Below are positions 26,267-34,417 of a stretch of DNA of 64,000 nucleotides, one piece after another (position 1 is the stretch's first letter; each line of letters starts with the position of its first letter). The stretch comes from Bordetella genomosp. 12 (GTDB lineage Bacteria > Pseudomonadota > Gammaproteobacteria > Burkholderiales > Burkholderiaceae_B). The translations under genes were made by a program, and so were the position numbers. The stretch covers positions 930,001-994,000 of the forward strand of contig NZ_NEVU01000002.1 of the NCBI RefSeq assembly GCF_002261355.1, given 5' to 3'. The notes beneath the pieces were generated by a model. The model searched no databases and was not told the DNA's origin. It saw nothing but the letters and a program-made list of their open reading frames with translations.

Positions 26267-27727
26267 ATGGACTCGCGCTCCTCCTTCAGTCAGGCCGGCG
26301 GCCTCGCCCCGCAGGATGGCCTGGCGTTCTCGGCCTTGCGTGCGCTCTGGCGCGACGCCGGCCTGCCCGCGGCCGCGCTCGACAATGTGGTGCTGTCCGG
26401 CCAGGATCCGGTGCTGCCCTCGTCCTTTGCCGTGGGAACGGCGGCGCAGGTCAGTATCGCAGCGGCGGGGCTGGCCGCGGCCGAACTCTGGCATTTGCGC
26501 GGCCAGCCCCGGCAGCAGGTGGCCGTCGACATGCTGCATGCCGCCCAGGAGTGCCGTAGCTACTTCACGATCAACGGCGTGATGCCGGATCAGTGGGACA
26601 AGATCTCCGGCGCCTACGCCTGTGGCGATGGCGGCTGGGTGCGCATCCACGCCAAATTCGCCCACCATCGCGATGGCGCGCTGGCGTTGCTGGGTTGTCC
26701 GACCGGAGAGCGCGCCACGCGCGCCGATGTCGCTCAGGCCCTGCAACGCTGGAAGGCGCTGGAGTTCGAGCAGGTCGCCGCGGATGCCGGTCTGGTCGTG
26801 GCAGCCATGCGCCGCTTCGACGAGTGGGACGCGCATCCTCAGGCGGCCGCGCTGGCGGATCAGCCGCTGGTGAGCATCGAGCGGATCGGCGATGCCGATC
26901 CGCGGCCCTTGCCGGCGCATGCCGACGTGCTGGCCCGCCCCTTGCAGGGCGTACGCGTGCTGGACCTGACGCGCATCATTGCCGGGCCGATCGGCGGCCG
27001 CACGCTGGCCGCGCATGGCGCCGACGTGATGCTGGTCAATTCGCCGCATCTGCCCAATATCGACAACATCATCGAGACCAGCCAGGGCAAACTCTCGGTC
27101 CATGCGGACCTGGAGACCGCCGATGGCCGCATCGCGCTGGGCAATCTGCTGCGCAGCGCGCAGGTGTTCGTGCAAGGTTACCGCCCGGGCGGCATGGAAG
27201 CCCTGGGTTTTGGGGCGCAGGAAGCCGCGCGCATCCGCCCTGGCATCGTGTATGTGTCGCTGTCGGCTTATGGCGCTCGCGGCCCCTGGGCCAACCGGCG
27301 CGGCTTCGATTCGCTGGTGCAGACAGCCACCGGTTTCAATCACGCCGAAGCCCTGGCCGCCGGCCAGGCCGAGCCCAAACCGCTGCCGGTGCAGATCCTG
27401 GATTACGCCTCGGGATTTCTTATGGCGTTCGGGGCCCAGGCGGCGCTGCTGCGGCAGGCCACCGAAGGCGGCAGCTGGCAAGTGCGGGTGTCGCTGGCGC
27501 GAACCGCCTTGTGGTTGCGCAGCCTGGGCCGGGTCGACGATGGTTTGAACTGCCCCATGCCGGCGGTGGACGATCTGCTCGACACCACGGAAACCGGTTT
27601 CGGCACCCTGAGCGCCGTGCGCCATGCCGCAAGGCTGTCGGCCACACCGGCGGTGTGGGTGCGGCCCTCGGCGCCGCCCGGCACGCATCCCACGGTGTGG
27701 CCGTTCCAGGGGACGCTGGCGGGGTAG
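26267..27727 (+). CDS. CaiB/BaiF (family III) CoA-transferase
   Basis: A 486-residue protein of the formyl-CoA transferase/CaiB/racemase superfamily. VRVLDLTRIIAGPIGGRTLA, followed by DVMLVNSPHLPNIDNIIETS and VQGYRPGGMEALGFG, are the core motifs; SLSAYGARGPWANRRGFDSL and LDYASGFLMAFGAQAALLRQ follow. An N-terminal region of about 200 residues precedes the core, as in double-length members. The ATG at 26267 (MDSRSSFSQ) follows GGGAG; ATGs at 26228 and 26255 are possible. The acyl substrate is unknown. Confidence 0.82.
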   Translation: MDSRSSFSQAGGLAPQDGLAFSALRALWRDAGLPAAALDNVVLSGQDPVLPSSFAVGTAAQVSIAAAGLAAAELWHLRGQPRQQVAVDMLHAAQECRSYFTINGVMPDQWDKISGAYACGDGGWVRIHAKFAHHRDGALALLGCPTGERATRADVAQALQRWKALEFEQVAADAGLVVAAMRRFDEWDAHPQAAALADQPLVSIERIGDADPRPLPAHADVLARPLQGVRVLDLTRIIAGPIGGRTLAAHGADVMLVNSPHLPNIDNIIETSQGKLSVHADLETADGRIALGNLLRSAQVFVQGYRPGGMEALGFGAQEAARIRPGIVYVSLSAYGARGPWANRRGFDSLVQTATGFNHAEALAAGQAEPKPLPVQILDYASGFLMAFGAQAALLRQATEGGSWQVRVSLARTALWLRSLGRVDDGLNCPMPAVDDLLDTTETGFGTLSAVRHAARLSATPAVWVRPSAPPGTHPTVWPFQGTLAG

Positions 27728-27760
27728 ACTAGGGGGCCCATCCCCCCGCAGGAGCTCACG

Positions 27761-28120
27761 ATGTCGCCCACGCATGCCGCCACCATCTATCACAACCCGC
27801 GCTGCGGCACGTCACGCACCGTGCTGCAGGCCTTGCAGGATGCCGGTTACACCGTTACGGTCATCGAGTATCTCAAGACGCCGCCTTCGCGCCAGACGCT
27901 CGCGGGCCTGATTCAGCAATCGGGCCTGAGCGTGCGCGAAGCGATACGCAGCAAAGAGTCGCTCTATCAGGAACTCGGGCTGGACGATGCGCAGCGCACC
28001 GATGATGACCTGCTCGATGCCATGGTCGACAACCCCATCCTCATCAACCGGCCTTTTGTGGTGACCGACAAAGGCGCGCGCCTGTGCCGGCCGGCCGATG
28101 TCGTGCAGGACATCCTCTAA
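27761..28120 (+). CDS. ArsC-family arsenate reductase-like protein
   Basis: A 119-residue thioredoxin-fold protein. The active-site segment YHNPRCGTSRTVL has the catalytic cysteine near residue 13, and DNPILINRPFVVTDKGARL carries the conserved Asn-Arg-Pro. These are the features of glutaredoxin-coupled ArsC, which reduces arsenate to arsenite. No ars operon genes adjoin it, so it may be one of the many ArsC/YfgD-like proteins of uncertain substrate. An AGGAGC precedes the ATG. Confidence 0.88.
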   Translation: MSPTHAATIYHNPRCGTSRTVLQALQDAGYTVTVIEYLKTPPSRQTLAGLIQQSGLSVREAIRSKESLYQELGLDDAQRTDDDLLDAMVDNPILINRPFVVTDKGARLCRPADVVQDIL

Positions 28121-28143
28121 GCGCGCCGGCCCGGGCGCGGGCC

Positions 28144-28698
28144 TTATTTGCCGGCAGGATGGCTGGCGCGCCAGGCCTTGAGGGCTTCGAGCGTGTTGGG
28201 CACATGATGCTCGGGGCTGAGGTCGGTGAATTCGTACACCACTTCGCCTGCCGGAGAGATCACATAGGACGTACGTTTTGCGGCCTCGGGGCGTTTATCC
28301 GATACCGCGTCGTAGGCCTTCATGATCTTGCCGTCGGTGTCGGCGGCCACCGGAAACTTACCGCCGCATTCGCTGACGGAGAATTTCTTCAGGGTATCGA
28401 TGTTGTCGGCCGACACGCCGATGACGGTGGCGCCCAGCGCCTGATACTGCGGCACGGCTTCGGCGAAGTTGCGTGCTTCCAGTGAGCATCCCTGCGTGAA
28501 GGCGGCCGGATAGAAATACAGCACCACCGGACCTTTCTGCAGCGCCTGGGCCAGGTCGAAGGAAAAAACCTGGCCGCCCTGGGCGGCTTGGGCGGTAAAC
28601 GGCGCGGCCTTGGCGCCGGGCGCGAGCGTGGCTTGCGCCGCGCCGCCTTGGGTGGCCAGCGCGACAGCGGCAGCCAACATCAGTGCATGCGTTTTCAT
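28144..28698 (-). CDS. Periplasmic peroxiredoxin (AhpC/TSA, BCP-like)
   Basis: A 184-residue peroxiredoxin with an N-terminal signal peptide (about residues 1-23, ending QATLA). The peroxidatic cysteine is in YPAAFTQGCSLEARNFAEAV, and a second cysteine in FSVSECGGKFPVAAD may resolve it. It should reduce peroxides in the periplasm, unlike cytoplasmic BCP. The start at 28698 is preceded by a good AGGAGACC site on the minus strand; a longer upstream frame is not supported. Confidence 0.88.
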   Translation of the reverse strand: MKTHALMLAAAVALATQGGAAQATLAPGAKAAPFTAQAAQGGQVFSFDLAQALQKGPVVLYFYPAAFTQGCSLEARNFAEAVPQYQALGATVIGVSADNIDTLKKFSVSECGGKFPVAADTDGKIMKAYDAVSDKRPEAAKRTSYVISPAGEVVYEFTDLSPEHHVPNTLEALKAWRASHPAGK

Positions 28699-28798
28699 CG
28701 TGGTCTCCTGGGCCATGCCGCCGCTTGCTGCGCAGCGCGGCAGGTCGGCCTCTAATGTACAGACAGAAGGGAAGGACCGCCAGGTACGCGCGGCGGCG

Positions 28799-30061
28799 TC
28801 AGTTGCGCTCCGGCCGCTCGCCGCCACGCCCAGCGCCGCCCTCGGGGCGGCCGCGGCCTTCGGCGCGAGGCGCGCGCGCTTCATGGCCTTGCTGAGGCAT
28901 GGCGGCCGGCCGCTCGTTGAGGCGTTCGGGCCGGCCGGATGGGGCACTGCCCGCGTTGCCGCGGTGGTCCGCGCCCGGGCGGCTCGCATTGTCGGAGCGG
29001 CTGGGGCTGGCGGGCAGGCTGGGCGCAGCCGGCTGGCTGGGACGAGCCTGGCCGCTCGGCGCGGCTGGGCTGCCGCCAGGCCGGCTGCCCGCCACCACGC
29101 CGGGCTGGGCAGGCGTGCCGCCGGGCAGGTTGGGGCGGTTTACGCCCTCGGGGCGGTTGCCCGGGCTCTGGCCCTGGCCGCCGGACGGCCGGGCGTTGTC
29201 GGGACGGCCGCCGTGCAGCGCGTTGCCGCCGGCCGGGCCATTGCCCGCCGGGTTCGGCTTGCCGGCAGTGCGGTAGTCGTCGCTGTTCCAGCGCATATTG
29301 GCGCGCGGCCCGCCAATGGGGGCGTCGGCCACGGTCTGGCGCGGGCCGTCGCCACGTCCGGCCCATTGCCCCCGGTTGTTGCCAGCCCATCGCGCATGGT
29401 CCATCTGATCGCGCGAGGGCGGCGTGCGCCGGTCATTGCGCGCGGCGTCTTCCTGCGGATTGGGGCGGCGATCCAGCCCCCCGGGCCCGCCGTTGTAGCT
29501 GACGCGGCGCCGATCGTAGTTGTTGATGGTGACGTTGTGGACGTAGACGTTGGTCACGCGGCCGGGATACACATTGGTGATGGCCCGGTTGTAGAAGAAG
29601 GCACGGTCGCGCCAATAGCCGCCGACATAGCCCACCCCGAGGTAGCCAAAGCCGTAATTGATGCCGCCATAGAAGCCGACGTGAGGCCCCCAATAGCCGG
29701 CATGCCAGCGATAGACGCCCAGATCGAAAGCCCAATAGCCGGGCGTCCAGAGCGCGCCGACATAGGGGGCGACCACCCAGGCGCCGGGCACCCAGTAAAA
29801 GCCATAGGGGTTGCGGGCCCAGTAGCCGGGCGTCCAGATGTAGCCTTCGCCGGGCACCGGCGGCTGTTGATACACCGGCAGCGCCGGCGGGGGCTGGTCG
29901 CTGACGGCTACCGCGGCCATGTTGGCGGCGGCGGGATCGGCGCTGGCAGGCGCCGCGGCCGCCTCGGGGGGATCGTAGCTGACCTGGGCATGCGCGGGCA
30001 CGGCACAGGCCAGCAAGGCCAGGCTCACCAGGGGGTGAAAGCGGAAAGGGCGCGGGATCAT
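28799..30061 (-). CDS. Exported YXWGXW/BcpO-type repeat protein
   Basis: A 420-residue protein with a signal peptide (about residues 1-25, ending VPAHA). Aromatic WxPGYW-type repeats follow: YIWTPGYWARNPYGFYWVPG, ALWTPGYWAFDL and YRWHAGYWGPHVGFYGG. The second half is low-complexity, rich in Pro, Gly, Asn, Arg and Ser, and basic at the end. The repeats place it among the exported YXWGXW-repeat proteins, whose role is unknown. The start at 30061 has a CTGGAG eight bases upstream. Confidence 0.8.
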   Translation of the reverse strand: MIPRPFRFHPLVSLALLACAVPAHAQVSYDPPEAAAAPASADPAAANMAAVAVSDQPPPALPVYQQPPVPGEGYIWTPGYWARNPYGFYWVPGAWVVAPYVGALWTPGYWAFDLGVYRWHAGYWGPHVGFYGGINYGFGYLGVGYVGGYWRDRAFFYNRAITNVYPGRVTNVYVHNVTINNYDRRRVSYNGGPGGLDRRPNPQEDAARNDRRTPPSRDQMDHARWAGNNRGQWAGRGDGPRQTVADAPIGGPRANMRWNSDDYRTAGKPNPAGNGPAGGNALHGGRPDNARPSGGQGQSPGNRPEGVNRPNLPGGTPAQPGVVAGSRPGGSPAAPSGQARPSQPAAPSLPASPSRSDNASRPGADHRGNAGSAPSGRPERLNERPAAMPQQGHEARAPRAEGRGRPEGGAGRGGERPERN

Positions 30062-30185
30062 GCCTAGCTCCAGGGCGTTACGACATCGGGATGCGAATGC
30101 TTGCAGTGTGCCCGGATTAGGCCATAAGTGCGGGCCCGGGTTGCACGACGAAACCACTCAGAAACGACTCATTCGTGACCATTGA

Positions 30186-31613
30186 TTACGGCGCCTGCAT
30201 CCAGCCCAGTGCCAGGGCCAGCCGGCTGACCAGCGCCTGGGCCATTTCCGGCGAGGCGATGTTGGTAAAACCCATCAAGAGGCCGCCGGTGGCGGCGGGC
30301 CCCATATGCCATTGGCTCAGGGGCGTGACGGCCAGTCCGGCCTGCAGGGCGAGGGTGGCCAACGGCGCATCGGCCAGCGCCGGATCGCGCAAGCGGGCCA
30401 GAATGTGGATGCCGCCAGCCTGCGTTTGTACCTCCAGGTGGCGCCCCAGACGCGCCTGCAGCGCCTGGGCCAGATAGGCGCGGCGGCTGGCATACAGGGT
30501 GCGCATCTTGCGCAGATGGCGGGCGAAGTGGCCCTGCTCCAGGAAGCGGGCCGTGGCGGCCTGGGCGGGTAGCGCCGGCCCGGGCAGATGCCAGGCGGCC
30601 GCGCGAAAGCGCTCGATCTGGCTTTCTGGCACGACCAGGTAGGCCAGCCGCAGCCCGGGGAACAACACTTTGCTGAAGGTGCCGGTATACAGCACCCGGC
30701 CGCCGCTATCGAGGCTTTTGAGCGCTGGCAAGGGGCGGCCGTGGTAGCGGAACTCGCTGTCGTAATCGTCTTCGATGATCCACGCCTGCTGCTGACCGGC
30801 CCATTCGAGCAGGGCCAGGCGGCGAGGCAGGGACAGCGCCACGCCCAAGGGGCTTTGATGCGTGGGGGTGACCACGGCAAAGCGCGCGGTCTCGGCAAGG
30901 CGCCTGCCCTGCTGCACATCCAGCCCCTGTTCATCGACGGGAACCGGCGCCAGGCGCATGCCCGCGCGCTCGAGAAAGTCGCGCGCGTGACGATAACCGG
31001 GTTCTTCGTGCCACCCGAAGTCGCCGCGCTGCAGCACGGCCTGGCAGACGAGTTCCAGCGCGCCGCGGTAGCCCTGGGTGACGAATACCTGCCCGGGGCT
31101 GCACGCGATGCCGCGCGAGATGCCCAGATAGCTGGCGATGGCCCGCCGCAGGTCTTCGCTGCCGTTGGGCGCGGGGTATATCAGGGCGGCGGCGCTCATG
31201 TCGCGGGCGGCATGCGCGGCCAGACGCGCCCAGGTCTTGCGCGGAAAGGCGTCCAGGGCCGGCAGGCCGAGCTGAAACGGCCAAGGCTGCGGCTGGCCGT
31301 CGCTGGCCGGGCGGGCCGTGGCGGTGGCCGGCGCGGCTTGCGGCAGGGCCGCGGGAGCGGCCGCTAACTGCGGCGACACCACGGTGCCGGCCGGCCCGCG
31401 CGGCAGTAAATAACCCTCGCTGGCCAGCAGTTGGTAGGCCAGTTCGACGGTGCCGCGGGCCAGGTTGAGCTCGCTGGCCAGGCTGCGCACCGACGGCACG
31501 CGATCGCCCGGCCGCAGCCGGCCGGCGGCGATGGCCTCGCGCAGGCGTGCGTACAACTGCAGGTAGATGGCCGGCCCCCCCTCGCGGCTGGGCCTGAGTT
31601 GCTGGACGTCCAT
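30186..31613 (-). CDS. MocR/PdxR-type GntR regulator with aminotransferase domain
   Basis: A 475-residue chimeric regulator. The GntR winged helix (about residues 10-75) includes IAAGRLRPGDRVPSVRSLAS and LARGTVELAYQLL. The fold-type I aminotransferase domain has IIEDDYDSEFRYHGRPLPAL and the PLP lysine in YTGTFSKVLFPGLRLAY. Such proteins usually sense PLP or an amine and control a divergent operon. Here the divergent genes encode a GNAT enzyme, an azoreductase-like flavoprotein and an AhpD-like protein. PdxR proper controls PLP synthesis, but no pdx genes are seen, so the ligand is open. Confidence 0.9.
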   Translation of the reverse strand: MDVQQLRPSREGGPAIYLQLYARLREAIAAGRLRPGDRVPSVRSLASELNLARGTVELAYQLLASEGYLLPRGPAGTVVSPQLAAAPAALPQAAPATATARPASDGQPQPWPFQLGLPALDAFPRKTWARLAAHAARDMSAAALIYPAPNGSEDLRRAIASYLGISRGIACSPGQVFVTQGYRGALELVCQAVLQRGDFGWHEEPGYRHARDFLERAGMRLAPVPVDEQGLDVQQGRRLAETARFAVVTPTHQSPLGVALSLPRRLALLEWAGQQQAWIIEDDYDSEFRYHGRPLPALKSLDSGGRVLYTGTFSKVLFPGLRLAYLVVPESQIERFRAAAWHLPGPALPAQAATARFLEQGHFARHLRKMRTLYASRRAYLAQALQARLGRHLEVQTQAGGIHILARLRDPALADAPLATLALQAGLAVTPLSQWHMGPAATGGLLMGFTNIASPEMAQALVSRLALALGWMQAP

Positions 31614-31617
31614 GTTC

Positions 31618-31670
31618 TATGGCCTAGTCAATTAATCAATTCTTGCACCTATTGTATGGGCCATTATTTT
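31618..31670. promoter_or_regulatory. Divergent promoter region of the MocR gene and GNAT operon
   Basis: TATGGCC at 31618-31624 and TATGGGCCAT at 31655-31664 are related blocks in an AT-rich intergenic stretch. TTGCAC at 31643-31648 with TATTTT at 31665-31670 (16-base spacer) could be the plus-strand promoter. MocR regulators commonly bind repeated short boxes in such intergenic regions. This is a low-certainty reading. Confidence 0.35.
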
Positions 31671-31702
31671 CCTAAAGTGAGGGCTCGACGACAAGGAGCA
31701 AT

Positions 31703-32134
31703 ATGAGTTCCCTCCGCTTTAACCATATCGAAACCGATGCCGAATACCTGGCCAGTTTCGCTGTCATGCAGGAGCTGCGCCCGCATCTGCGCGACGCCGA
31801 CGCCTACCGGCAGCAATTGCGCCGCCAGGCCGGGCAGGGGTATCGCCTGCTGGCGGCCTGGCAGGACGACCAGGTCCAGGGCCTGGCCGGCTACCGCTGG
31901 CAGGAAAACCTGATTTACGGCCGTTTCATCTACGTCGATGATCTGGTGACCACGTCGGCGGCCCGCAGCCACGGTGTGGGCGCCATGCTGATCGAAGCCG
32001 TGCGCCAGCAGGCCCGCCAGCAGGGTTGCGCCCATCTGGTGCTGGACACCGCCCTGGGCAATGCGCTGGGTCAACGGTTTTACTTCCGTCAGGGCCTGCT
32101 GGCGGCCGGGATGCATTTTCGCCAGTCTCTGTAG
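31703..32134 (+). CDS. GNAT-family N-acetyltransferase
   Basis: A 143-residue acetyltransferase. FIYVDDLVTTSAARSHGVGA is the pyrophosphate-binding region of the GNAT fold, followed by MLIEAVRQQARQQGC and a GQRFYFRQGL ending. AAGGAG precedes the ATG. It is first in a three-gene operon transcribed away from the MocR-type regulator, which probably controls it. The acceptor substrate is unknown. Confidence 0.86.
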   Translation: MSSLRFNHIETDAEYLASFAVMQELRPHLRDADAYRQQLRRQAGQGYRLLAAWQDDQVQGLAGYRWQENLIYGRFIYVDDLVTTSAARSHGVGAMLIEAVRQQARQQGCAHLVLDTALGNALGQRFYFRQGLLAAGMHFRQSL

Positions 32135-32145
32135 CGGGGCACGCC

Positions 32146-32748
32146 ATGAAACAACTGTATTTTCTGGATTGCAGTCCGCACGGCGAAGGGTCGTTGGGGC
32201 CGCGGCTGGTGCGTGAGGCCCTGGCCGACGCTCAGGTGCCGCGCGTGCTGACCCGCAGCCTGGGCACGCGGCCGCTGGCGCCGCTGAGCACCGACTACGC
32301 CGAGAGCGTGACCAGCGGCGCTGGCCGGGACGCCGCGGCCTTCACGCTTTCCGAACAATTGATCGGTGAGCTCGAAGCCAGCGATGCGCTGTTGATCAGC
32401 ACCCCTATGCACAATTTCGCGGTGCCCGCGGCGCTCAAGCTCTGGCTGGACTATGTGCTGCGCATGGGGCGCAGCTTCACGGTCACGGCGTCGGGCAAGA
32501 CAGGTCTGTTACGCGACCGCCCGACCCTGGTGCTGGTGCGTTCCGGCGGCGTGTTTCGCGGCGAGCAGGCGCGCCAACCCGATTTTCTGACCGATTACCT
32601 GCGCTATGCCCTGTCCATTCTGGGCTTTCACGAGGTGCGCTTTGCCTATGTGCAGGGCTTGACCCCGCAAGCCGACGAGCTGGCGCTGGCGCGCCAGATG
32701 CTGGCCGATTTTTTCCATCCCCTGACCGTTACCGGAGAACCTACATGA
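32146..32748 (+). CDS. FMN-dependent NADH-azoreductase-like flavoprotein
   Basis: A 200-residue flavodoxin-fold oxidoreductase. The N-terminal phosphate loop DCSPHGEGSLGPRLVREAL and the motif TPMHNFAVPAALKLWLDYVL match the AzoR family, which reduces quinones and azo compounds with NAD(P)H and FMN. It lies 11 bases after the GNAT gene, and its stop overlaps the AhpD-like gene. Physiological substrates are more likely quinones or other electrophiles than azo dyes. Confidence 0.87.
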   Translation: MKQLYFLDCSPHGEGSLGPRLVREALADAQVPRVLTRSLGTRPLAPLSTDYAESVTSGAGRDAAAFTLSEQLIGELEASDALLISTPMHNFAVPAALKLWLDYVLRMGRSFTVTASGKTGLLRDRPTLVLVRSGGVFRGEQARQPDFLTDYLRYALSILGFHEVRFAYVQGLTPQADELALARQMLADFFHPLTVTGEPT

Positions 32749-33176
32749 CCGCTTTGCGCCTGCCTTACAACACCCTGGCTTCCGAGGCATACCACGGCTT
32801 TATCGCGACCAAGAAAGCCTTGGACAAAAGCACGCTGGGCAAGGCCCTGATCGAGCTGGTGTATCTGCGGGTGTCGCAGATCAACGGCTGCGCTTTTTGT
32901 CTGGAAATGCACGCGGCGGCGCTGCGGGCTGGCGGCATGCCGCAGGGCAAGATCGACAGCCTGGCCGGATGGCATGCGAGCGCGCAGTTCGATGCGCGCG
33001 AGCGCGCCGCCCTGACCTGGACCGACTCCCTGGTTTATGTCGGCCAGACTCACGCGCCGGACGCCGACTTCGAGCCGCTCAAGGCCCATTTCAGCGATAC
33101 CGAGATCGCCGATCTGAGTTTCGCCATTGCGTTGATGAGCGCCTTCAACCGCCTGGCCATAGGCATGCGCCAGTAG
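32745..33176 (+). CDS. Carboxymuconolactone decarboxylase/AhpD-like protein
   Basis: A 143-residue AhpD-fold protein. VSQINGCAFCLEMHAAALR carries the CxxC and the downstream His of the peroxidase active site. Members act as alkylhydroperoxidases or disulfide reductants. The four-base overlap with the azoreductase-like gene suggests a joint role in redox or electrophile stress. Confidence 0.88.
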   Translation: MTALRLPYNTLASEAYHGFIATKKALDKSTLGKALIELVYLRVSQINGCAFCLEMHAAALRAGGMPQGKIDSLAGWHASAQFDARERAALTWTDSLVYVGQTHAPDADFEPLKAHFSDTEIADLSFAIALMSAFNRLAIGMRQ

Positions 33177-33207
33177 CGCGGCGTAGCGGCCCGCGCGGCC
33201 GTGCATG

Positions 33208-33242
33208 AAAAACCCCCGCGGCCTGACGTCAGACCGCGGGGG
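33208..33242 (-). terminator. Rho-independent terminator of doxX (minus strand)
   Basis: CCCCCGCGG at 33213-33221 pairs with CCGCGGGGG at 33234-33242. Read on the minus strand, the stem is followed by five T (the A run at 33208-33212). It lies just downstream of the minus-strand DoxX gene and may also help separate the converging AhpD-like operon. Confidence 0.75.
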
Positions 33243-33262
33243 TGATGCCGGGGACCGGGGCG

Positions 33263-33670
33263 TCAGTTCCAGCGGCCGCCCGTGCCGCCCAGGCTGTAGC
33301 GCCCGGCGCCGGTGAACATCAAGGCCAGGGCGGTAAAGAGGTACATGCCCTGCAGCTCCAGCGCCCAACCGCCGCTTTGCGGATTGATGCTGCCAAACTG
33401 GCCGGCGTGCACCAGCATCAAGGCGACGATCATATTGGCGAAAACCAGGAAGGCGCCCAGCCGCGAGAACACCCCGACGATGAGCAGTACGGGGCCCACG
33501 ATTTCGCCCAGGTAAACGCCATAGGCCAGAAAGCCCGGCAAGCCATGCGATGACAGCATGCCGGCGATGCCGCCCACGCCGCTACCCAGCTTGAACAAGC
33601 CGTGCATGAGAATGAGGATGCCCAGCGCCAGACGCAGGATCAGTTTGCCGATATCGTCAGATTTATTCAT
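33263..33670 (-). CDS. DoxX-family membrane protein
   Basis: A 135-residue protein with four predicted membrane helices. LALGILILMHGLFKLGSGVG and YLGEIVGPVLLIVGVFSRL are typical of DoxX-type subunits, which are found with quinone oxidoreductases and stress systems but often have no defined role. The start at 33670 (MNKSDDIGKLILRL) is preferred; a longer upstream frame is not supported. A small perfect inverted repeat, TGAGGC-5-GCCTCA at 33704-33720, lies upstream in the promoter zone. Confidence 0.87.
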   Translation of the reverse strand: MNKSDDIGKLILRLALGILILMHGLFKLGSGVGGIAGMLSSHGLPGFLAYGVYLGEIVGPVLLIVGVFSRLGAFLVFANMIVALMLVHAGQFGSINPQSGGWALELQGMYLFTALALMFTGAGRYSLGGTGGRWN

Positions 33671-33833
33671 AGCGGTCTCGCCGGTGGAGTGAGGCAGGTT
33701 GATTGAGGCAAAACGCCTCACGGGGACAGGCGCGGCCATTATTGCAAATTCCGTTCGAACGGCACAAGCCTGACGCCGCCCACCCTGACCGCCCGGGGCC
33801 GAGCCCATGGCGCCGGCCATGCCCGGCGATGCG

Positions 33834-33856
33834 AAGAAAGCGGGCCGCAGCCCGCT
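33834..33856 (-). terminator. Terminator hairpin of the usp gene (minus strand)
   Basis: AGCGGGC at 33839-33845 pairs with GCCCGCT at 33850-33856 across CGCA. On the minus strand the stem is followed by TTTCTTC. It lies about 25 bases after the stop of the universal stress protein gene. Confidence 0.65.
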
Positions 33857-33880
33857 GTGCCTGGCGTGTCCCTGGCTGGC

Positions 33881-34309
33881 TTACTTGACCAGCGTGACCG
33901 GCACGGCAGAGAGGTGTATCACCTTTTGCGCCACCGAGCCCAGCACCAGCCCGCCCACAGCGCCCAGACCGCGCGTACCCATCACGATGCGATCGCAGTG
34001 TTTTTCTTTGGCGTAATCGGCGATGGTCTGCCCCAGCGGCCCGGCGCGCATATCGGCCTGGAAGCGCACGCCGCTGGCCCGGGCTGCAGCCAGGGCGCCG
34101 GCCAGGGCCGCGTCGGACTCGGCCTTGTAATAGTTATCGATGGTGTCCTTGCTCAGGAACATCTTGGCGTGGCCCGAGATGATGGGCAGTTGCACATTGA
34201 GCAGGTGAATCTGCGCGTCGCCGCCGCTTTCTTTGGCCAGGCCGATGGCATCGTTGAGCGCGCGCAGCGCGCAGTCGGAACCGTCAATGGGGACAAGAAT
34301 ATTCAGCAT
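33881..34309 (-). CDS. Universal stress protein (UspA family)
   Basis: A 142-residue UspA-domain protein. It starts MLNILVPIDGSDCALRALND, the nucleotide-binding N-terminus. The ATP-binding motif G-2x-G-9x-G-S is present in MGTRGLGAVGGLVLGSVAQK. Usp proteins support survival in starvation or low oxygen. It lies downstream of the PHA operon, separated by 108 bases that contain a hairpin, so it may have its own promoter. Confidence 0.93.
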   Translation of the reverse strand: MLNILVPIDGSDCALRALNDAIGLAKESGGDAQIHLLNVQLPIISGHAKMFLSKDTIDNYYKAESDAALAGALAAARASGVRFQADMRAGPLGQTIADYAKEKHCDRIVMGTRGLGAVGGLVLGSVAQKVIHLSAVPVTLVK

Positions 34310-34382
34310 GGCGACCTCTCTGTCTGCATGTTATGTGAAAAGAAATCCGCGTATCCATTCTAGGCTGGCCTGGCGTGGCCGG

Positions 34383-34414
34383 TCTTGACCGCGCGCAATC
34401 GGCGCGCGGCAAGA
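34383..34414 (-). terminator. Hairpin after phaB (minus strand)
   Basis: TCTTG plus CCGCGCGC on the left pairs with GCGCGCGG and CAAGA on the right, with one bulged base. It directly follows the phaB stop. There is no T run, so termination may be partial and allow readthrough into usp. Confidence 0.45.
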
Positions 34415-34417
34415 CGG

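Noticed and set aside
28799-29500. The proline/glycine-rich part of the YXWGXW protein as a possible separate repeat element
   Set aside because: It is a low-complexity coding segment continuous with the signal-peptide frame; no regular DNA repeat or inserted element is visible.
33698-33714. A TTGAT half-site upstream of doxX that could suggest a second FNR box
   Set aside because: The second half does not match ATCAA. Only the small TGAGGC inverted repeat is real there.
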